From contig JAWKHS010000028.1 of assembly GCA_041394705.1 (NCBI GenBank), positions 7,815-71,814 on the forward strand: a stretch of DNA of 64,000 nucleotides, in the 5' to 3' direction. Shown piece after piece: positions 52,021 to 60,691 of the stretch. The notes below the pieces were generated by a model. It was not told where the DNA came from. It ran no database searches and saw only the letters and a list, made by a program, of their open reading frames with translations. Origin of the DNA: Vicinamibacterales bacterium. GTDB taxonomy: Bacteria > Acidobacteriota > Vicinamibacteria > Vicinamibacterales > UBA2999. A program made the position numbers and the translations under genes. Each line of letters starts with the position of its first letter. Within the stretch, counting starts at the first letter, position 1.

Positions 52021-53238
52021 ATGCGAACGTTGGGTCTCCTCACCATCGGCTCCGTGCTCGCCACCAGCGTGCTCGTGGGTCCGGCCGCGGCGCAGTCGGC
52101 GCCGGAGCCCGCCACACGAGCAGCCGAGATCGCGGCCGCCCAGAGCGAGAAAGCCCAGGCGCTCGAGCCCTACGAGCCGACCAGGGGCGAGGCGCTCGTC
52201 ATCAAGGCCGAGGAGTTCCTGAACAACACGTTCCGCTACTGGCACCCGTACCTCACGCCGGCGTACCAGGGCGGCGGATTCGCCCCCGGCGCCGGGTACA
52301 CGTTCTACACGAGCCCCTACACCACGCTGGACCTCCGGGGCAGCTACTCCATCCGGGCCTACAAGCGGGCGGAGGCCGTGTTCTCGGCACCCCGCCTGCT
52401 CAGCCGGCGTGCGTCGCTCGAGATCGCGGGTGGCTGGCGCGAGGCCACGCAGGTGGCCTTCTTCGGCCTGGGCAGCGACAGCCGGAAGGACGACCGCACC
52501 AACTTCGGGTTCGAGCAGCCGTACGCGTCGGCCTCCTTCACCGTCAGGCCGGCCCGTAAGGTGCTGACGCTCGAGGCCGGCGCCGAGTGGACCCAGTGGA
52601 AGACCCGGGCGGCCAGCGGCGGCCGGTCGCCGTCCATCGAGACGCGATACACCGCCGACGACCTGCCTGGCCTCGGCGCCGACGTGACCTACCTGCACGC
52701 GCAGGGGAAGGTGGCCCTCGACTGGCGGCCCGAACCCGGCTACGCCAGGCGCGGCACCTACCTCGGCGTCACGGCGCACGAGTACCGCGACACCGACAAC
52801 CGCTACGGGTTCCGCCAGATGGACTACGACGTGGTGCAGCACGTGCCGATCCTGCGGGAGGCCTGGGTCGTCTCGCTCCACGGCCAGCTCACGCAGACCG
52901 ACGCCAAGCACGGGCAGGACGTGCCCTACTTCCTGCGGCCGTGGCTCGGGGGAGGCACGACCATCCGCGGCATCAACAGCTTCCGCTATCGCGACAGGAA
53001 CGCGCTGCTGCTGCAGGCGGAGTGGCGGATCATGGTCAACCGGTTCATGGACACCGCGGTCTTCTACGACGCGGGGCAGGTGGCGGCGAAGGTGGGGCAG
53101 TTCGGCACGCGATCGATGGCGGGCTCGTACGGCTTCGGTGTCCGCGTCCACACGCTGGTCAACACGGCGATGCGGATCGACCTGGCGAAGAGCCGCGAAG
53201 GCTTCGCCGTCGTCTTCGCCTCCGGCGCGGCGTTCTGA
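52021..53238 (+). CDS. Omp85/BamA-like outer-membrane barrel (surface antigen family)
   Basis: A 405-residue protein with a signal (LLTIGSVLATSVLVGPAAAQS). It has no POTRA domains; the body is a predicted 16-strand barrel. The key loop is WLGGGTTIRGINSFRYRDRNALLLQAEWR, the RGxxxxRxRD motif of Omp85/surface-antigen barrels. It ends VFASGAAF with a terminal aromatic residue. It is 13 bases upstream of a conserved secreted protein. In some bacteria such short Omp85 proteins pair with patatins or periplasmic proteins; the substrate here is unknown. Confidence 0.8.
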   Translation: MRTLGLLTIGSVLATSVLVGPAAAQSAPEPATRAAEIAAAQSEKAQALEPYEPTRGEALVIKAEEFLNNTFRYWHPYLTPAYQGGGFAPGAGYTFYTSPYTTLDLRGSYSIRAYKRAEAVFSAPRLLSRRASLEIAGGWREATQVAFFGLGSDSRKDDRTNFGFEQPYASASFTVRPARKVLTLEAGAEWTQWKTRAASGGRSPSIETRYTADDLPGLGADVTYLHAQGKVALDWRPEPGYARRGTYLGVTAHEYRDTDNRYGFRQMDYDVVQHVPILREAWVVSLHGQLTQTDAKHGQDVPYFLRPWLGGGTTIRGINSFRYRDRNALLLQAEWRIMVNRFMDTAVFYDAGQVAAKVGQFGTRSMAGSYGFGVRVHTLVNTAMRIDLAKSREGFAVVFASGAAF

Positions 53239-53251
53239 GGCGAGGACCCAG

Positions 53252-54979
53252 ATGGCCACCCCGACCCGACCGACCGCCGCCCCGCGGGGCCTCCGCACGG
53301 GCCTTCTCGCCGCCGCCCTCGTGGGCGTCCTGTCCGCGCCGGCGTCGATGCAGCGGCCGCGCTTCTACCCCGACGATCCCATCCAGCGAGCCCCGGAGAC
53401 GCAGGACGCCTCGAAGGCCGCGCCGTATGAGCAGCCGGACATGTACGAGATGGTCCGGAACCTGTTCGCGAACCCCCGCTACGAGCCCAAGGGCGTGCGG
53501 GCCCGGAACCTCAACACCGTCGACGAGGTGCCCGACTCGAGCTGGTTCGTCGACCGCATCGGCCGGCAGCCGGTGAGCCCCGACGAGCTGATGCGGGGCC
53601 CGCTGGTGGACCAGCCGCCCGATCCGTCGCGGTGGACGCTCGTGCGCGAGAAGACGGCCGGCGCCCATCCGGGCTTCACGGCCCGGGACGCCCGCGGCGA
53701 CACCTATTTCCTCGAGTTCGACCCGCCGTACTTCCCCGAAGGCGCCACCGGGGCCGTCTCGATCGCGACCAAGATCTTCTGGGCGCTCGGGTACAACCAG
53801 GTGCAGTCGTACCTGACCACGTTCGATCCGCGGCACATCGCGTTCGAGCCGACCGCGACGCTGAAGCGGCCCAACGGCGAGCGGACGCCGTTCACGCGGG
53901 ACGACGTGAACGAGATCCTCGAGCGCGTGCACCGCAGTCCCGACGGCACCTACCGTGTGATCGCGGGCCGCCTGCTTCCGGGACGCGTGCTGGGCGGCTT
54001 CCGCTACGAGGGCACCCGTCCCGACGATCCGAACGACATCGTGCCGCACGAGCACCGCCGCGAGCTGCGGGCGCTGAGGGTCTTCGGCGCGTGGACGAAC
54101 CTGACCGACTGGAAGGACGCCAACACGCTCGACACCGTGGTGACCGAGAACGGCCGGTCGATCATCCGGCACTACCTGCAGGACGTCGGCTCCACGTTCG
54201 GCATGTGCAACGACCTCCACGAGTGGGACCTGAGCTACGAGCACTTCATCGAGCGCAATTCGTCGCTGAAGCGCCTGTTCTCGTTCGGCTTCGCGCTCAG
54301 CCCGTGGCAGACCGTGGACTACCAGGAGTTCCCGGCCATCGGAAAGTTCGAGGGACGCGAGTTCGAGCCGCGCAAGTGGCGGCCGCAGACCCCGACCATC
54401 GCCTACATGGAGATGCGCGACGACGACGCGTTCTGGGCGGCGCGGCGCGTGGCCGCGTTCACCGACGAGCTGATCCGGGCGGTCGTCAAGGCGGGGCAGT
54501 ACAGCAATCCGGCCGCCGAGCAGTACCTCGCCGACGTGCTGATCCAGCGGCGCGACAAGATCAAGGCCGAGTACCTGCCCGCGGTCAATCCCATCGTCAC
54601 GCCCAGCCTGGGCGTGGACGGCCGGCTGACGTTCGCGAACGCCGCGGTGGACGCGGGAGTGGCGACGGCCCCGACCGGGTACCGCGCGGCCTGGGCCGTC
54701 TTCGACAACACCGCGAACACGAGCCGCCCGATCGGCGAGACGGCCGGGCCGACCACGGCGCTGCAGGCGCCCGCCGGACTCCCGACCGCGGTCGGCGGCT
54801 ACATCGCCGTCGATCTGGCGGCGGACCACCCGGAACACCCGTCGTGGCGGGACCCGCTCCGGCTGCACTTCCGCCGCGACGCCAATGGCTGGACGCTCGT
54901 CGGACTGCAGCGGCTGCCCGACGTCGCGCCGGCGGCGGGGTACACGGGCACGCCCACGCTGCCGCGGTCGGCCCGGTAG
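53252..54979 (+). CDS. Exported protein with kinase-loop-like motifs
   Basis: A 575-residue exported protein (signal LRTGLLAAALVGVLSAPASMQ). No named domain is certain. Residues about 270-330 read VFGAWTNLTDWKDANTLDT, then RHYLQDVGSTFGMCND, in which D-x-K-x-x-N followed by D-x-G resembles the catalytic and metal loops of protein-kinase-fold or CotH/HipA-type enzymes. Upstream are segments that could form the small lobe (YFLEFDPP ... ATKIFWALGYN). The C-terminus is a beta domain. It is co-transcribed with the Omp85-like gene, a pairing that may be functional. Confidence 0.6.
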   Translation: MATPTRPTAAPRGLRTGLLAAALVGVLSAPASMQRPRFYPDDPIQRAPETQDASKAAPYEQPDMYEMVRNLFANPRYEPKGVRARNLNTVDEVPDSSWFVDRIGRQPVSPDELMRGPLVDQPPDPSRWTLVREKTAGAHPGFTARDARGDTYFLEFDPPYFPEGATGAVSIATKIFWALGYNQVQSYLTTFDPRHIAFEPTATLKRPNGERTPFTRDDVNEILERVHRSPDGTYRVIAGRLLPGRVLGGFRYEGTRPDDPNDIVPHEHRRELRALRVFGAWTNLTDWKDANTLDTVVTENGRSIIRHYLQDVGSTFGMCNDLHEWDLSYEHFIERNSSLKRLFSFGFALSPWQTVDYQEFPAIGKFEGREFEPRKWRPQTPTIAYMEMRDDDAFWAARRVAAFTDELIRAVVKAGQYSNPAAEQYLADVLIQRRDKIKAEYLPAVNPIVTPSLGVDGRLTFANAAVDAGVATAPTGYRAAWAVFDNTANTSRPIGETAGPTTALQAPAGLPTAVGGYIAVDLAADHPEHPSWRDPLRLHFRRDANGWTLVGLQRLPDVAPAAGYTGTPTLPRSAR

Positions 54980-55001
54980 ACCGCGGGCGGCGACCCGGCG
55001 C

Positions 55002-55886
55002 TCAGCGCGCCATCGACTTCCGGATGGCGTCCACGGTGGCCTTCGTCCGGAACTCCACCATCTTCCGGCCGTTGGCGATCGTCTTCTCGATGGGCGCGAG
55101 CGGGACGCCGTTGATGGCGAACTTCCCGGCCTTCACGCGCTCGGGCATCCGGATGGCGTCGGTGTCCACCGTCGCGATGATGGCCGAGATGTAGTAGTCG
55201 TCGTGCAGGCCTTCCATCTGCTCGTGAATGCCGAGCTCGGTCTTCTCGAACTCCTCCACGTCGGCGTAGTTGTAGTACTCGGGAATGAAGTGGGCCCGGG
55301 CGCCCGAGCCGGCCCACGCCGTGTTCAGGGCGGCGGCCGTCTCCTTCATCGGCGTGAGGTTGCCGCCGCTGTCGCCCAGGAAGACGACGTCGGTGAACCC
55401 CTGCGACTTCAGGCTGTTCGCCATGTCGCCGAGCACGGCCTTGTAGGTGGCCGGCGACAGGAACACCGTGCCGGGCGAGATGTTCGGCCGCAGGGGGTTG
55501 CCCGGCTCCAGCGTGACGATGGGCGCCACGAGCGTCTTGCCGAGCGCGCGCGCGATCGACTCGCCCGTGGCCTTCAGCACGTTGTTGTGCTTGCCGGTCG
55601 TCAGGTACGGCCCGTTCTCCTCGATGCCTCCGGTGAGGATCAGGGCCGTCGTGGATCCGGCCTTGATGAGATCCCGCACTTCGAGCATGGTCAGGTTCTC
55701 GATCCACACGCTGTCGTGCATGTCGATCGGCCGGGGCATGGCATGCGCGTCCACGCGCGGCTGGGTGTTCACCGAGGCGGTGCGTCCGCCGGGGCGGGCG
55801 CCCTGGCCCGCCGGGGGCGTCTGCGCGGGGGCGGTCCGCGGCAGCATCAGGGCACACAGGAACAGGACGGACGTCACGACGCGCAT
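55002..55886 (-). CDS. Exported creatininase-family hydrolase
   Basis: A 294-residue protein of the creatinine amidohydrolase family (metal-dependent amidases). The signal is VVTSVLFLCALMLPRTAPAQ. Metal-site segments are TGGIEENGPYLTTGKHNN (E and H ligands), VFLGDSGGN and the acidic IPEYYNYADVEEFEKTELGIHEQM. An exported creatininase-like protein is frequent in Acidobacteriota; the substrate is probably not creatinine. Confidence 0.82.
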   Translation of the reverse strand: MRVVTSVLFLCALMLPRTAPAQTPPAGQGARPGGRTASVNTQPRVDAHAMPRPIDMHDSVWIENLTMLEVRDLIKAGSTTALILTGGIEENGPYLTTGKHNNVLKATGESIARALGKTLVAPIVTLEPGNPLRPNISPGTVFLSPATYKAVLGDMANSLKSQGFTDVVFLGDSGGNLTPMKETAAALNTAWAGSGARAHFIPEYYNYADVEEFEKTELGIHEQMEGLHDDYYISAIIATVDTDAIRMPERVKAGKFAINGVPLAPIEKTIANGRKMVEFRTKATVDAIRKSMAR

Positions 55887-55957
55887 GGGCAACTCCTCCG
55901 AGCGGCCCTCATTGAACCACAGACGGCGCGCGGCGGGGGGCCGCCCGGGAACCCGGC

Positions 55958-56710
55958 TCAGAGCCGCCCGAGGTAGTGCGGCAGCATCTTCCGCCACCAC
56001 GGCCAGTCGTGGTTCACGTTGTGCCCCCACAGCTCGAGTTCGTGCGGGATGCCGCGCGCGCGGAGGATCCCGGACAGGTGCTGCGAGGCCGCGGGGTGCT
56101 CGTAGGCCCCCTGCCCGCTCACCAGGATGACCCGGGCGGCCGTCTGCAGCAGGTGCAGCCGGGGGCCGCCGAGGTCCCGGAGGTACCAGGCCGGGTTGTT
56201 CTGGTAGCAGTGGTCGTCGCCGTAGCCCTTGAGATATCCGGGCTCGAGGTCGTAGAAGCCGCTCATCCCGAGGACGGCATCGAAGAGATCCGGACGCCGG
56301 AAGAGCGCGTTGGCGGCGTGGAACGCCCCGAAGCTGGCCCCGGCCGTGGCCAGGCGCACGGCGTGATCGGCGCAGATGTGGCGCACGTACGGGACGACCT
56401 CGTCCTCGACATAGCGGCTGTACAACGCCTGCCGCCGCGCCTGCTCCTCGACGGGCACGGTGGGGTCCATCCACGCATGGCGGTTGACCGTGTCGATCGA
56501 GAACACGCGCACCCGCCCGGCGGCCAGCGCCGGTTCGATCGCCTTCACCAGGTAGAAGCGCTCGTTCTCCAGGTAGTCGGCCGCCGCGGTCGGGAACAGC
56601 AGCAACGGACGCCCGCGGAAGCCGTAGCACACGATGGGCATGTCGAGCGCCAGCGCCGGGCTGTGCCAGCCGTCGAGCCGCCGCGGCAGACCCGGATCGA
56701 CGTAGTCCAT
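55958..56710 (-). CDS. Esterase (alpha/beta hydrolase, EsaD-like)
   Basis: A 250-residue alpha/beta hydrolase of the putative-esterase family. The nucleophile elbow is TAGASFGAFHAANA (G-x-S-x-G). A catalytic histidine is in HDWPWWRKMLPHYLG near the C-terminus. PIVCYGFRGRPLLLFPTAAAD is the oxyanion region. There is no signal peptide, so it is cytoplasmic. It lies 20 bases from the D-aminoacylase gene and 71 bases from the creatininase gene on the same strand. Confidence 0.8.
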   Translation of the reverse strand: MDYVDPGLPRRLDGWHSPALALDMPIVCYGFRGRPLLLFPTAAADYLENERFYLVKAIEPALAAGRVRVFSIDTVNRHAWMDPTVPVEEQARRQALYSRYVEDEVVPYVRHICADHAVRLATAGASFGAFHAANALFRRPDLFDAVLGMSGFYDLEPGYLKGYGDDHCYQNNPAWYLRDLGGPRLHLLQTAARVILVSGQGAYEHPAASQHLSGILRARGIPHELELWGHNVNHDWPWWRKMLPHYLGRL

Positions 56711-56729
56711 GACCGTCTCCGTCCGTCGA

Positions 56730-58226
56730 TCAGTGCGGCGCCGCCAGCACGCGGCCCGGACGCTCGCCGCCGGCCGCCGCGCCGTTCCACACGAGCCCGC
56801 CGTTGACCCACACCTTCGTGATGCCGGTCGAGAGCGATCGCGGCTGCTCGAACGTCGACGTGTCGGTGACGGTCGCCGGGTCGAACAGCACCAGGTCCGC
56901 CTTCATCCCGGCCGCGATCCGCCCGCGATCGGTCAGCGTCATGCGCGCGGCGGGCATGGAGGTCATCTTGCGGATCGCCTCGGGCAGGGTCAGCACGCGG
57001 CGCTCGCGGACGTACCGCGCCAGCACGCGCGGGAACGTGCCCGCCCCGCGCGGGTGGTTGTTGTTGATGCCGCCGTCGCTCGCGACCATGACCCAGGGCT
57101 GGCGGTAGAAGGTCTCGAGGTCCGCCTCGATCATGGCGTGGCCGATCATGCCCGCGTCCTCGTCCTTCGCGAAGCGGATGTAGGCCTCCACGTCGGAGAT
57201 GCCTTCCGCCCGGGCCACCTGGTCGAGCCGTTGGCCGACGTACTTCTCGTAGCCCTTCCAGCGCGTGATCTGGACGTTCTTGGCGCCGCCGATGTCGTCG
57301 AGGCCTTCCTTGACGCTGGCCGGATCGTCGTAGCGCTTGCTGGGCACGAGCACCCGCGGCGTGGACTGCCAGGCCAGGTAGGGGTAGGCGTCGGCGGTGA
57401 CGTCCACGCCTCGCGTCCTGGCGGCCTCGACCATCGCGACCACCTCGTTCGCCTTCCCCCAGACGCCGACGGTGCCGAGCTTGATGTGCGTGATCTGCAC
57501 GGGCAGCTTCCCGCGCTCGCCGATGGCGATGGCCTCGCGCACGGCGTCCATGGTGAGGTCCGCCTCGTCACGGATGTGCGAGATGTAGAACCCGCCGCGG
57601 GCCCCGGCGGCGCGCGCCATCCCCACGACCTCCTCGATGTCGGAGTAGGAGCCCACCTCGTACTCCAGGCCCGACGACAGGCCGAACGCGCCCTCGGACA
57701 TGGCCTGATCGACCAGTGCGCGCATCTTCGCCACTTCGGCGGGCCTCGCGCGGCGCTTGTAGTCGTCGCCCAGCACCTGCCGACGGATCGTGGCGTGCCC
57801 GGCCAGCATCACGACGTTCACGGCCGGCGGGTTCGCGCGGAGGCGATCGAGGTAGTCCTTGATCGGCCACGGCGAACTGCCATCCTGGCCGATCGCGAGT
57901 GTGGTGATCCCCTGCGACACCTGGGTGACGGCGTCCCGGTCCTGCTCGAGCCCCTCGGTGGAGTGGTTGTGCGCGTCGATGAACCCGGGCGCCAGCACCA
58001 GCCCGGCGCCGTCCACGACCGTCTCGCCCGGCCTCGGCGTGAGCGCGCCGACCTCGGCGATGCGGTCGCCCTCCACACGGACCGCCGCCGCGCGAAGCGG
58101 CGCCCCGGTGCCGTCGGCGACCTGCGCGCCCGTCACGATGAAGCCCCGTGACTGGGTGAGGGCCGGCCGGGACGCACCCGCGGCGAGGGCGAGGACGGCG
58201 ACGACGGAGAGGGCGCGCGACGACAT
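56730..58226 (-). CDS. Exported D-aminoacylase / N-acyl-D-amino-acid deacylase
   Basis: A 498-residue amidohydrolase of the D-aminoacylase family. The signal ends VVAVLALAAGASRPALTQ. PGFIDAHNHSTEG is the first metal motif; GLEYEVGSYSD, HIRDEADLTMDAVREAIAI, VQITHIKLG and VASDGGINNNHPRG follow. The C-terminal GMKADLVLFDPATVTD closes the beta domain. ATG 58226 is preferred for the signal; 58259 is also open. A role in releasing D-amino acids or dipeptides is likely. Confidence 0.88.
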   Translation of the reverse strand: MSSRALSVVAVLALAAGASRPALTQSRGFIVTGAQVADGTGAPLRAAAVRVEGDRIAEVGALTPRPGETVVDGAGLVLAPGFIDAHNHSTEGLEQDRDAVTQVSQGITTLAIGQDGSSPWPIKDYLDRLRANPPAVNVVMLAGHATIRRQVLGDDYKRRARPAEVAKMRALVDQAMSEGAFGLSSGLEYEVGSYSDIEEVVGMARAAGARGGFYISHIRDEADLTMDAVREAIAIGERGKLPVQITHIKLGTVGVWGKANEVVAMVEAARTRGVDVTADAYPYLAWQSTPRVLVPSKRYDDPASVKEGLDDIGGAKNVQITRWKGYEKYVGQRLDQVARAEGISDVEAYIRFAKDEDAGMIGHAMIEADLETFYRQPWVMVASDGGINNNHPRGAGTFPRVLARYVRERRVLTLPEAIRKMTSMPAARMTLTDRGRIAAGMKADLVLFDPATVTDTSTFEQPRSLSTGITKVWVNGGLVWNGAAAGGERPGRVLAAPH

Positions 58227-58280
58227 GCCGAGCAGTATAGCGGCCGGGCGCGGCGGCACCGCATGCGGCGGAGCGTGCCG

Positions 58281-58985
58281 TCAGGCGTCCATCAGGGACA
58301 CCACCTCGGGACCGTAGGCGGCGAGCATGTCGCGCAGCGTCCTGCCCGGCTCGTCCTCGAAGATCCGGCCCAGGCTGGCGCCGGACATCCGGTCCAGCCG
58401 GAAGTTGCGGAAGTCGCGCCGCAGCTCACACCACGCCGACAGGGTCCACGTGCGCCCCCAGTAGATCACGCCGAGCGGGCGTACGGTCCGCCGCGTGCCC
58501 CGCCCCGACTCGGTGGTGTAGCGGAAGCGGAGGCGGCGGCGCTGCACGAGCGCCTCGCGCGCGACACCGAGCAGGGCCGAACCCGCGTCGCGCCCGAGCG
58601 TCGGCGGCGCGAAGAGGCGCGTCTCGGCCAGGAGCGGCGCCAGGTCGGCTGGCATCACCGCGGCCACCTTGTCGAGAATGGCCGCCGCTGCGGCCGCCAG
58701 GCCCGGGTCGCCGATCTGACGCACGATGCGCACGCCGAGGACCAGCGCCTGCACTTCCTCACGCGTGAACATCAGCGGGGGCAGGTCGGCCCCCGGCTTC
58801 AGCCGGTAGCCCACGCCGGCCTCGCCGTCGATCGGCGTGCCGGCGCGCACGAGGTCGCGGACGTCGCGGTACACCGTGCGCTCCGACACGCCGAGGCGCG
58901 CCGCCAGCGCGGCGGCCGTCGTCACCGACCGCCGCCGACGCTGCAGCCATTGCACGATCTGGAACAGCCGGTCCGCCCGCCGCAT
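58281..58985 (-). CDS. YafY-type HTH/WYL transcriptional regulator
   Basis: A 234-residue regulator. The N-terminal HTH_11 domain has RADRLFQIVQWLQ and AAALAARLGVSERTVYRDVRDL. The WYL domain has RFRYTTESGRGTRRTVRPLGVIYWGRTWTLSAWC (Y-W-G variant). These proteins bind nucleotides or small ligands and regulate neighbouring genes. The gene is directly downstream of a VOC gene with 20-base spacing. A strong palindrome upstream of the VOC gene is a candidate operator for it. Confidence 0.9.
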   Translation of the reverse strand: MRRADRLFQIVQWLQRRRRSVTTAAALAARLGVSERTVYRDVRDLVRAGTPIDGEAGVGYRLKPGADLPPLMFTREEVQALVLGVRIVRQIGDPGLAAAAAAILDKVAAVMPADLAPLLAETRLFAPPTLGRDAGSALLGVAREALVQRRRLRFRYTTESGRGTRRTVRPLGVIYWGRTWTLSAWCELRRDFRNFRLDRMSGASLGRIFEDEPGRTLRDMLAAYGPEVVSLMDA

Positions 58986-59005
58986 GCGCGGATTCTGTCA
59001 CGCCG

Positions 59006-59362
59006 CTACGTCGCTTCGACGAGCCCCACGACGTGGCCCTCGGGATCCTCGAAGAGGCCCAGCGTCACGTCGGGCAGCACCGTCCGCTGCAGGACCACCT
59101 TGCCGCCGAGGCCGACGGCGCGCTCGAGCGACGCGGCCACGTCGGGCGTGCCGACGTAGAAGGTGACCCACGACCGGCCGATGCCGGGATAGGGCTGGCC
59201 GATGCCGCCCGGGATGCCCTTCCCCTCCGGCGGATCGAACGTCCGATAGCCGGGGGCGGCCGGCGCGTCCTTGCCCTGCCAGTCGAACAGCGCGCCGTAG
59301 AAGGCCTGCAGGCGCGGGCCGTCGTTGCCGATCACTTCGAACCACATCACGGGGTGTGCCAT
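59006..59362 (-). CDS. VOC (glyoxalase/bleomycin-resistance) family protein
   Basis: A 118-residue VOC protein: PVMWFEVIGNDGPRLQAFYGALFDW and LGLFEDPEGHVVGLVE are the two halves of the family fold. The typical metal ligands are partly kept (H at residue 3; E in EDPEGH). GAGGAG upstream is a good ribosome binding site. It is the first gene of the VOC-WYL unit. Confidence 0.87.
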   Translation of the reverse strand: MAHPVMWFEVIGNDGPRLQAFYGALFDWQGKDAPAAPGYRTFDPPEGKGIPGGIGQPYPGIGRSWVTFYVGTPDVAASLERAVGLGGKVVLQRTVLPDVTLGLFEDPEGHVVGLVEAT

Positions 59363-59417
59363 GTCGCTGCTCCTCGAATCGCGCGCCCGATGCGCGCAGG
59401 AGCAAGGCTATGGTCCC

Positions 59418-59443
59418 CCTCCTGACAGCGTGGTGTCAGGAGG
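59418..59443 (-). promoter_or_regulatory. Candidate operator for the WYL regulator
   Basis: CCTCCTGACA (59418-59427) and TGTCAGGAGG (59434-59443) form a perfect 10-bp inverted repeat with a 6-base spacer, 55 bases upstream of the VOC start. The core TGACA-N-TGTCA is a motif type reported upstream of genes run by YafY/WYL regulators. Because the regulator is the next gene in the unit, autoregulation is likely. The link is inferred. Confidence 0.55.
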
Positions 59444-59509
59444 CGACCGGCCGGGACCGCCGAGGGCCATGGCCTCAAGTCGGGCTGGCCGAGGCCGATT
59501 CGGAATGGC

Positions 59510-60469
59510 ATGTGGAGCGTGGACTCTTTGCGACCTCGTCTCGTCCGCCTGCGGAAGCTCGTGGCCCTCGTCGCGGTCATGTCGCATACCCTGCCCGCGG
59601 CCGGCCAGACGGCATTGTCGGCGTCACACGCCAATGTGACGCCCGGTGCCAGCGTGACCCTGACCGTGACCGGCCGTCCGGGAGAGGCGTTCGCGGTCCT
59701 CGGCAGCAGCGTCAATGCCGGCTTGTCCTACGCCGGACAGGCGCTGGCCCTGGGGCCGGACTTCTCGGTCATCGCCTCCGGGGTGCTCGACGGCGGCGGA
59801 CGCGCCGACGTGGCGTTCCACCCGCCCTTCGTCGGAACGACGTTGGATCGGTACTACGTGCAAGCCGCGACGTCACCGTCGCCCGCGTTCTCGCCGCTGA
59901 GCCTCTCGCCGGGACTCGTGCTGCGCAACGCCGATCTCGTCTCGGGCTTGTCGGGACCCGCCGGCCCGGCGGGTCCTGCGGGCCCACAAGGTGCGATGGG
60001 GCCAGCGGGGCCGCAAGGTGCGACGGGGCCAGCGGGGCCGACCGGCCCACAAGGACCGGCCGGCCTGACGACGCTGTATCGGGGGCTACGCTCCGCCTTT
60101 ACGCCATTCACGACGGTCGGCGGGGAACTCGTCGTCGGGACCACCACCATCCCTGCGGGCACCTACTACGTGCAGGCCGCGATGGACTTTTCCTGGCAGA
60201 CGCCACTGGCCGCGCAGCGCCACATCCAGTGCCACTTCCGCGAGGCCTCGCAGACCTCCTACATGCACTCGTTAGAGGACCTCACGATTCCTGCGGGACG
60301 CGACGGCGCGAAGCTCGTCATGACGATGCCGACGACGCTGGCGTCAGCGACCGACGTGGTCGTCGGCTGCAACGAGTACACCTACGGCGCCTTCGACACG
60401 TCGCAGCTCAGCCACGTCTTCGTCGAGCTCACGGCCATCCCGTTCGCATCCCTGACGCCGCTGCCCTAG
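59510..60469 (+). CDS. Exported collagen-like repeat protein
   Basis: A 319-residue protein. The signal is VALVAVMSHTLPAAGQ. An Ig-like segment (SASHANVTPGASVTLTVTGRPG ... VLDGGGRADVAFHPPFVG) comes first. About 13 Gly-X-Y triplets follow (SGPAGPAGPAGPQGAMG, ATGPAGPTGPQGPAG) and form a collagen-like rod. The C-terminal 120 residues are a beta domain (GTTTIPAGTYYVQAAMDFSW ... VFVELTAIPF) like C1q/TNF-type heads. The stop TAG is part of a MITE-like inverted repeat. Probably a surface or matrix protein. Confidence 0.8.
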   Translation: MWSVDSLRPRLVRLRKLVALVAVMSHTLPAAGQTALSASHANVTPGASVTLTVTGRPGEAFAVLGSSVNAGLSYAGQALALGPDFSVIASGVLDGGGRADVAFHPPFVGTTLDRYYVQAATSPSPAFSPLSLSPGLVLRNADLVSGLSGPAGPAGPAGPQGAMGPAGPQGATGPAGPTGPQGPAGLTTLYRGLRSAFTPFTTVGGELVVGTTTIPAGTYYVQAAMDFSWQTPLAAQRHIQCHFREASQTSYMHSLEDLTIPAGRDGAKLVMTMPTTLASATDVVVGCNEYTYGAFDTSQLSHVFVELTAIPFASLTPLP

Positions 60470-60631
60470 TGGCCTGTCCAGGCTGAAGTAGTACCAGATG
60501 CCGGAGCGCGGCGCCCGGATCGCAAGGCGCGAGGAGCGAGAATATTGCCGATATTTGAGCGACGAGCAACGCCGCGAGGCGGGATGCCCCGCCCGGCAGG
60601 TGGTATTGATTCAGCCTGGACAGGCCACTAG
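60466..60631. mobile_element. MITE-like element with 22-bp terminal inverted repeats
   Basis: A 166-bp element. The left arm CTAGTGGCCTGTCCAGGCTGAA begins at 60466 and its exact reverse complement ends at 60631. The similarity continues imperfectly to about 35 bp (TGAA-N3-GTACCA-N2-TGCCGG on the left, TGAA-N3-ATACCA-N2-TGCCGG on the right after reversal). CTAG at both ends may be target-site duplication or part of the repeats, as it is self-complementary. No ORF inside. The element's TAG provides the stop codon of the collagen-like gene. Confidence 0.7.
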
Positions 60632-60691
60632 TGCCCTGGGACGCTCGCCGTCGCGCCCGTGCGACGGTGGTATGGTGACGGCCACGACATC

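Noticed and set aside
59950..60070. Short DNA repeats that might suggest a CRISPR array
   Set aside because: The repeats code for Gly-X-Y triplets, vary in sequence and have no spacers.
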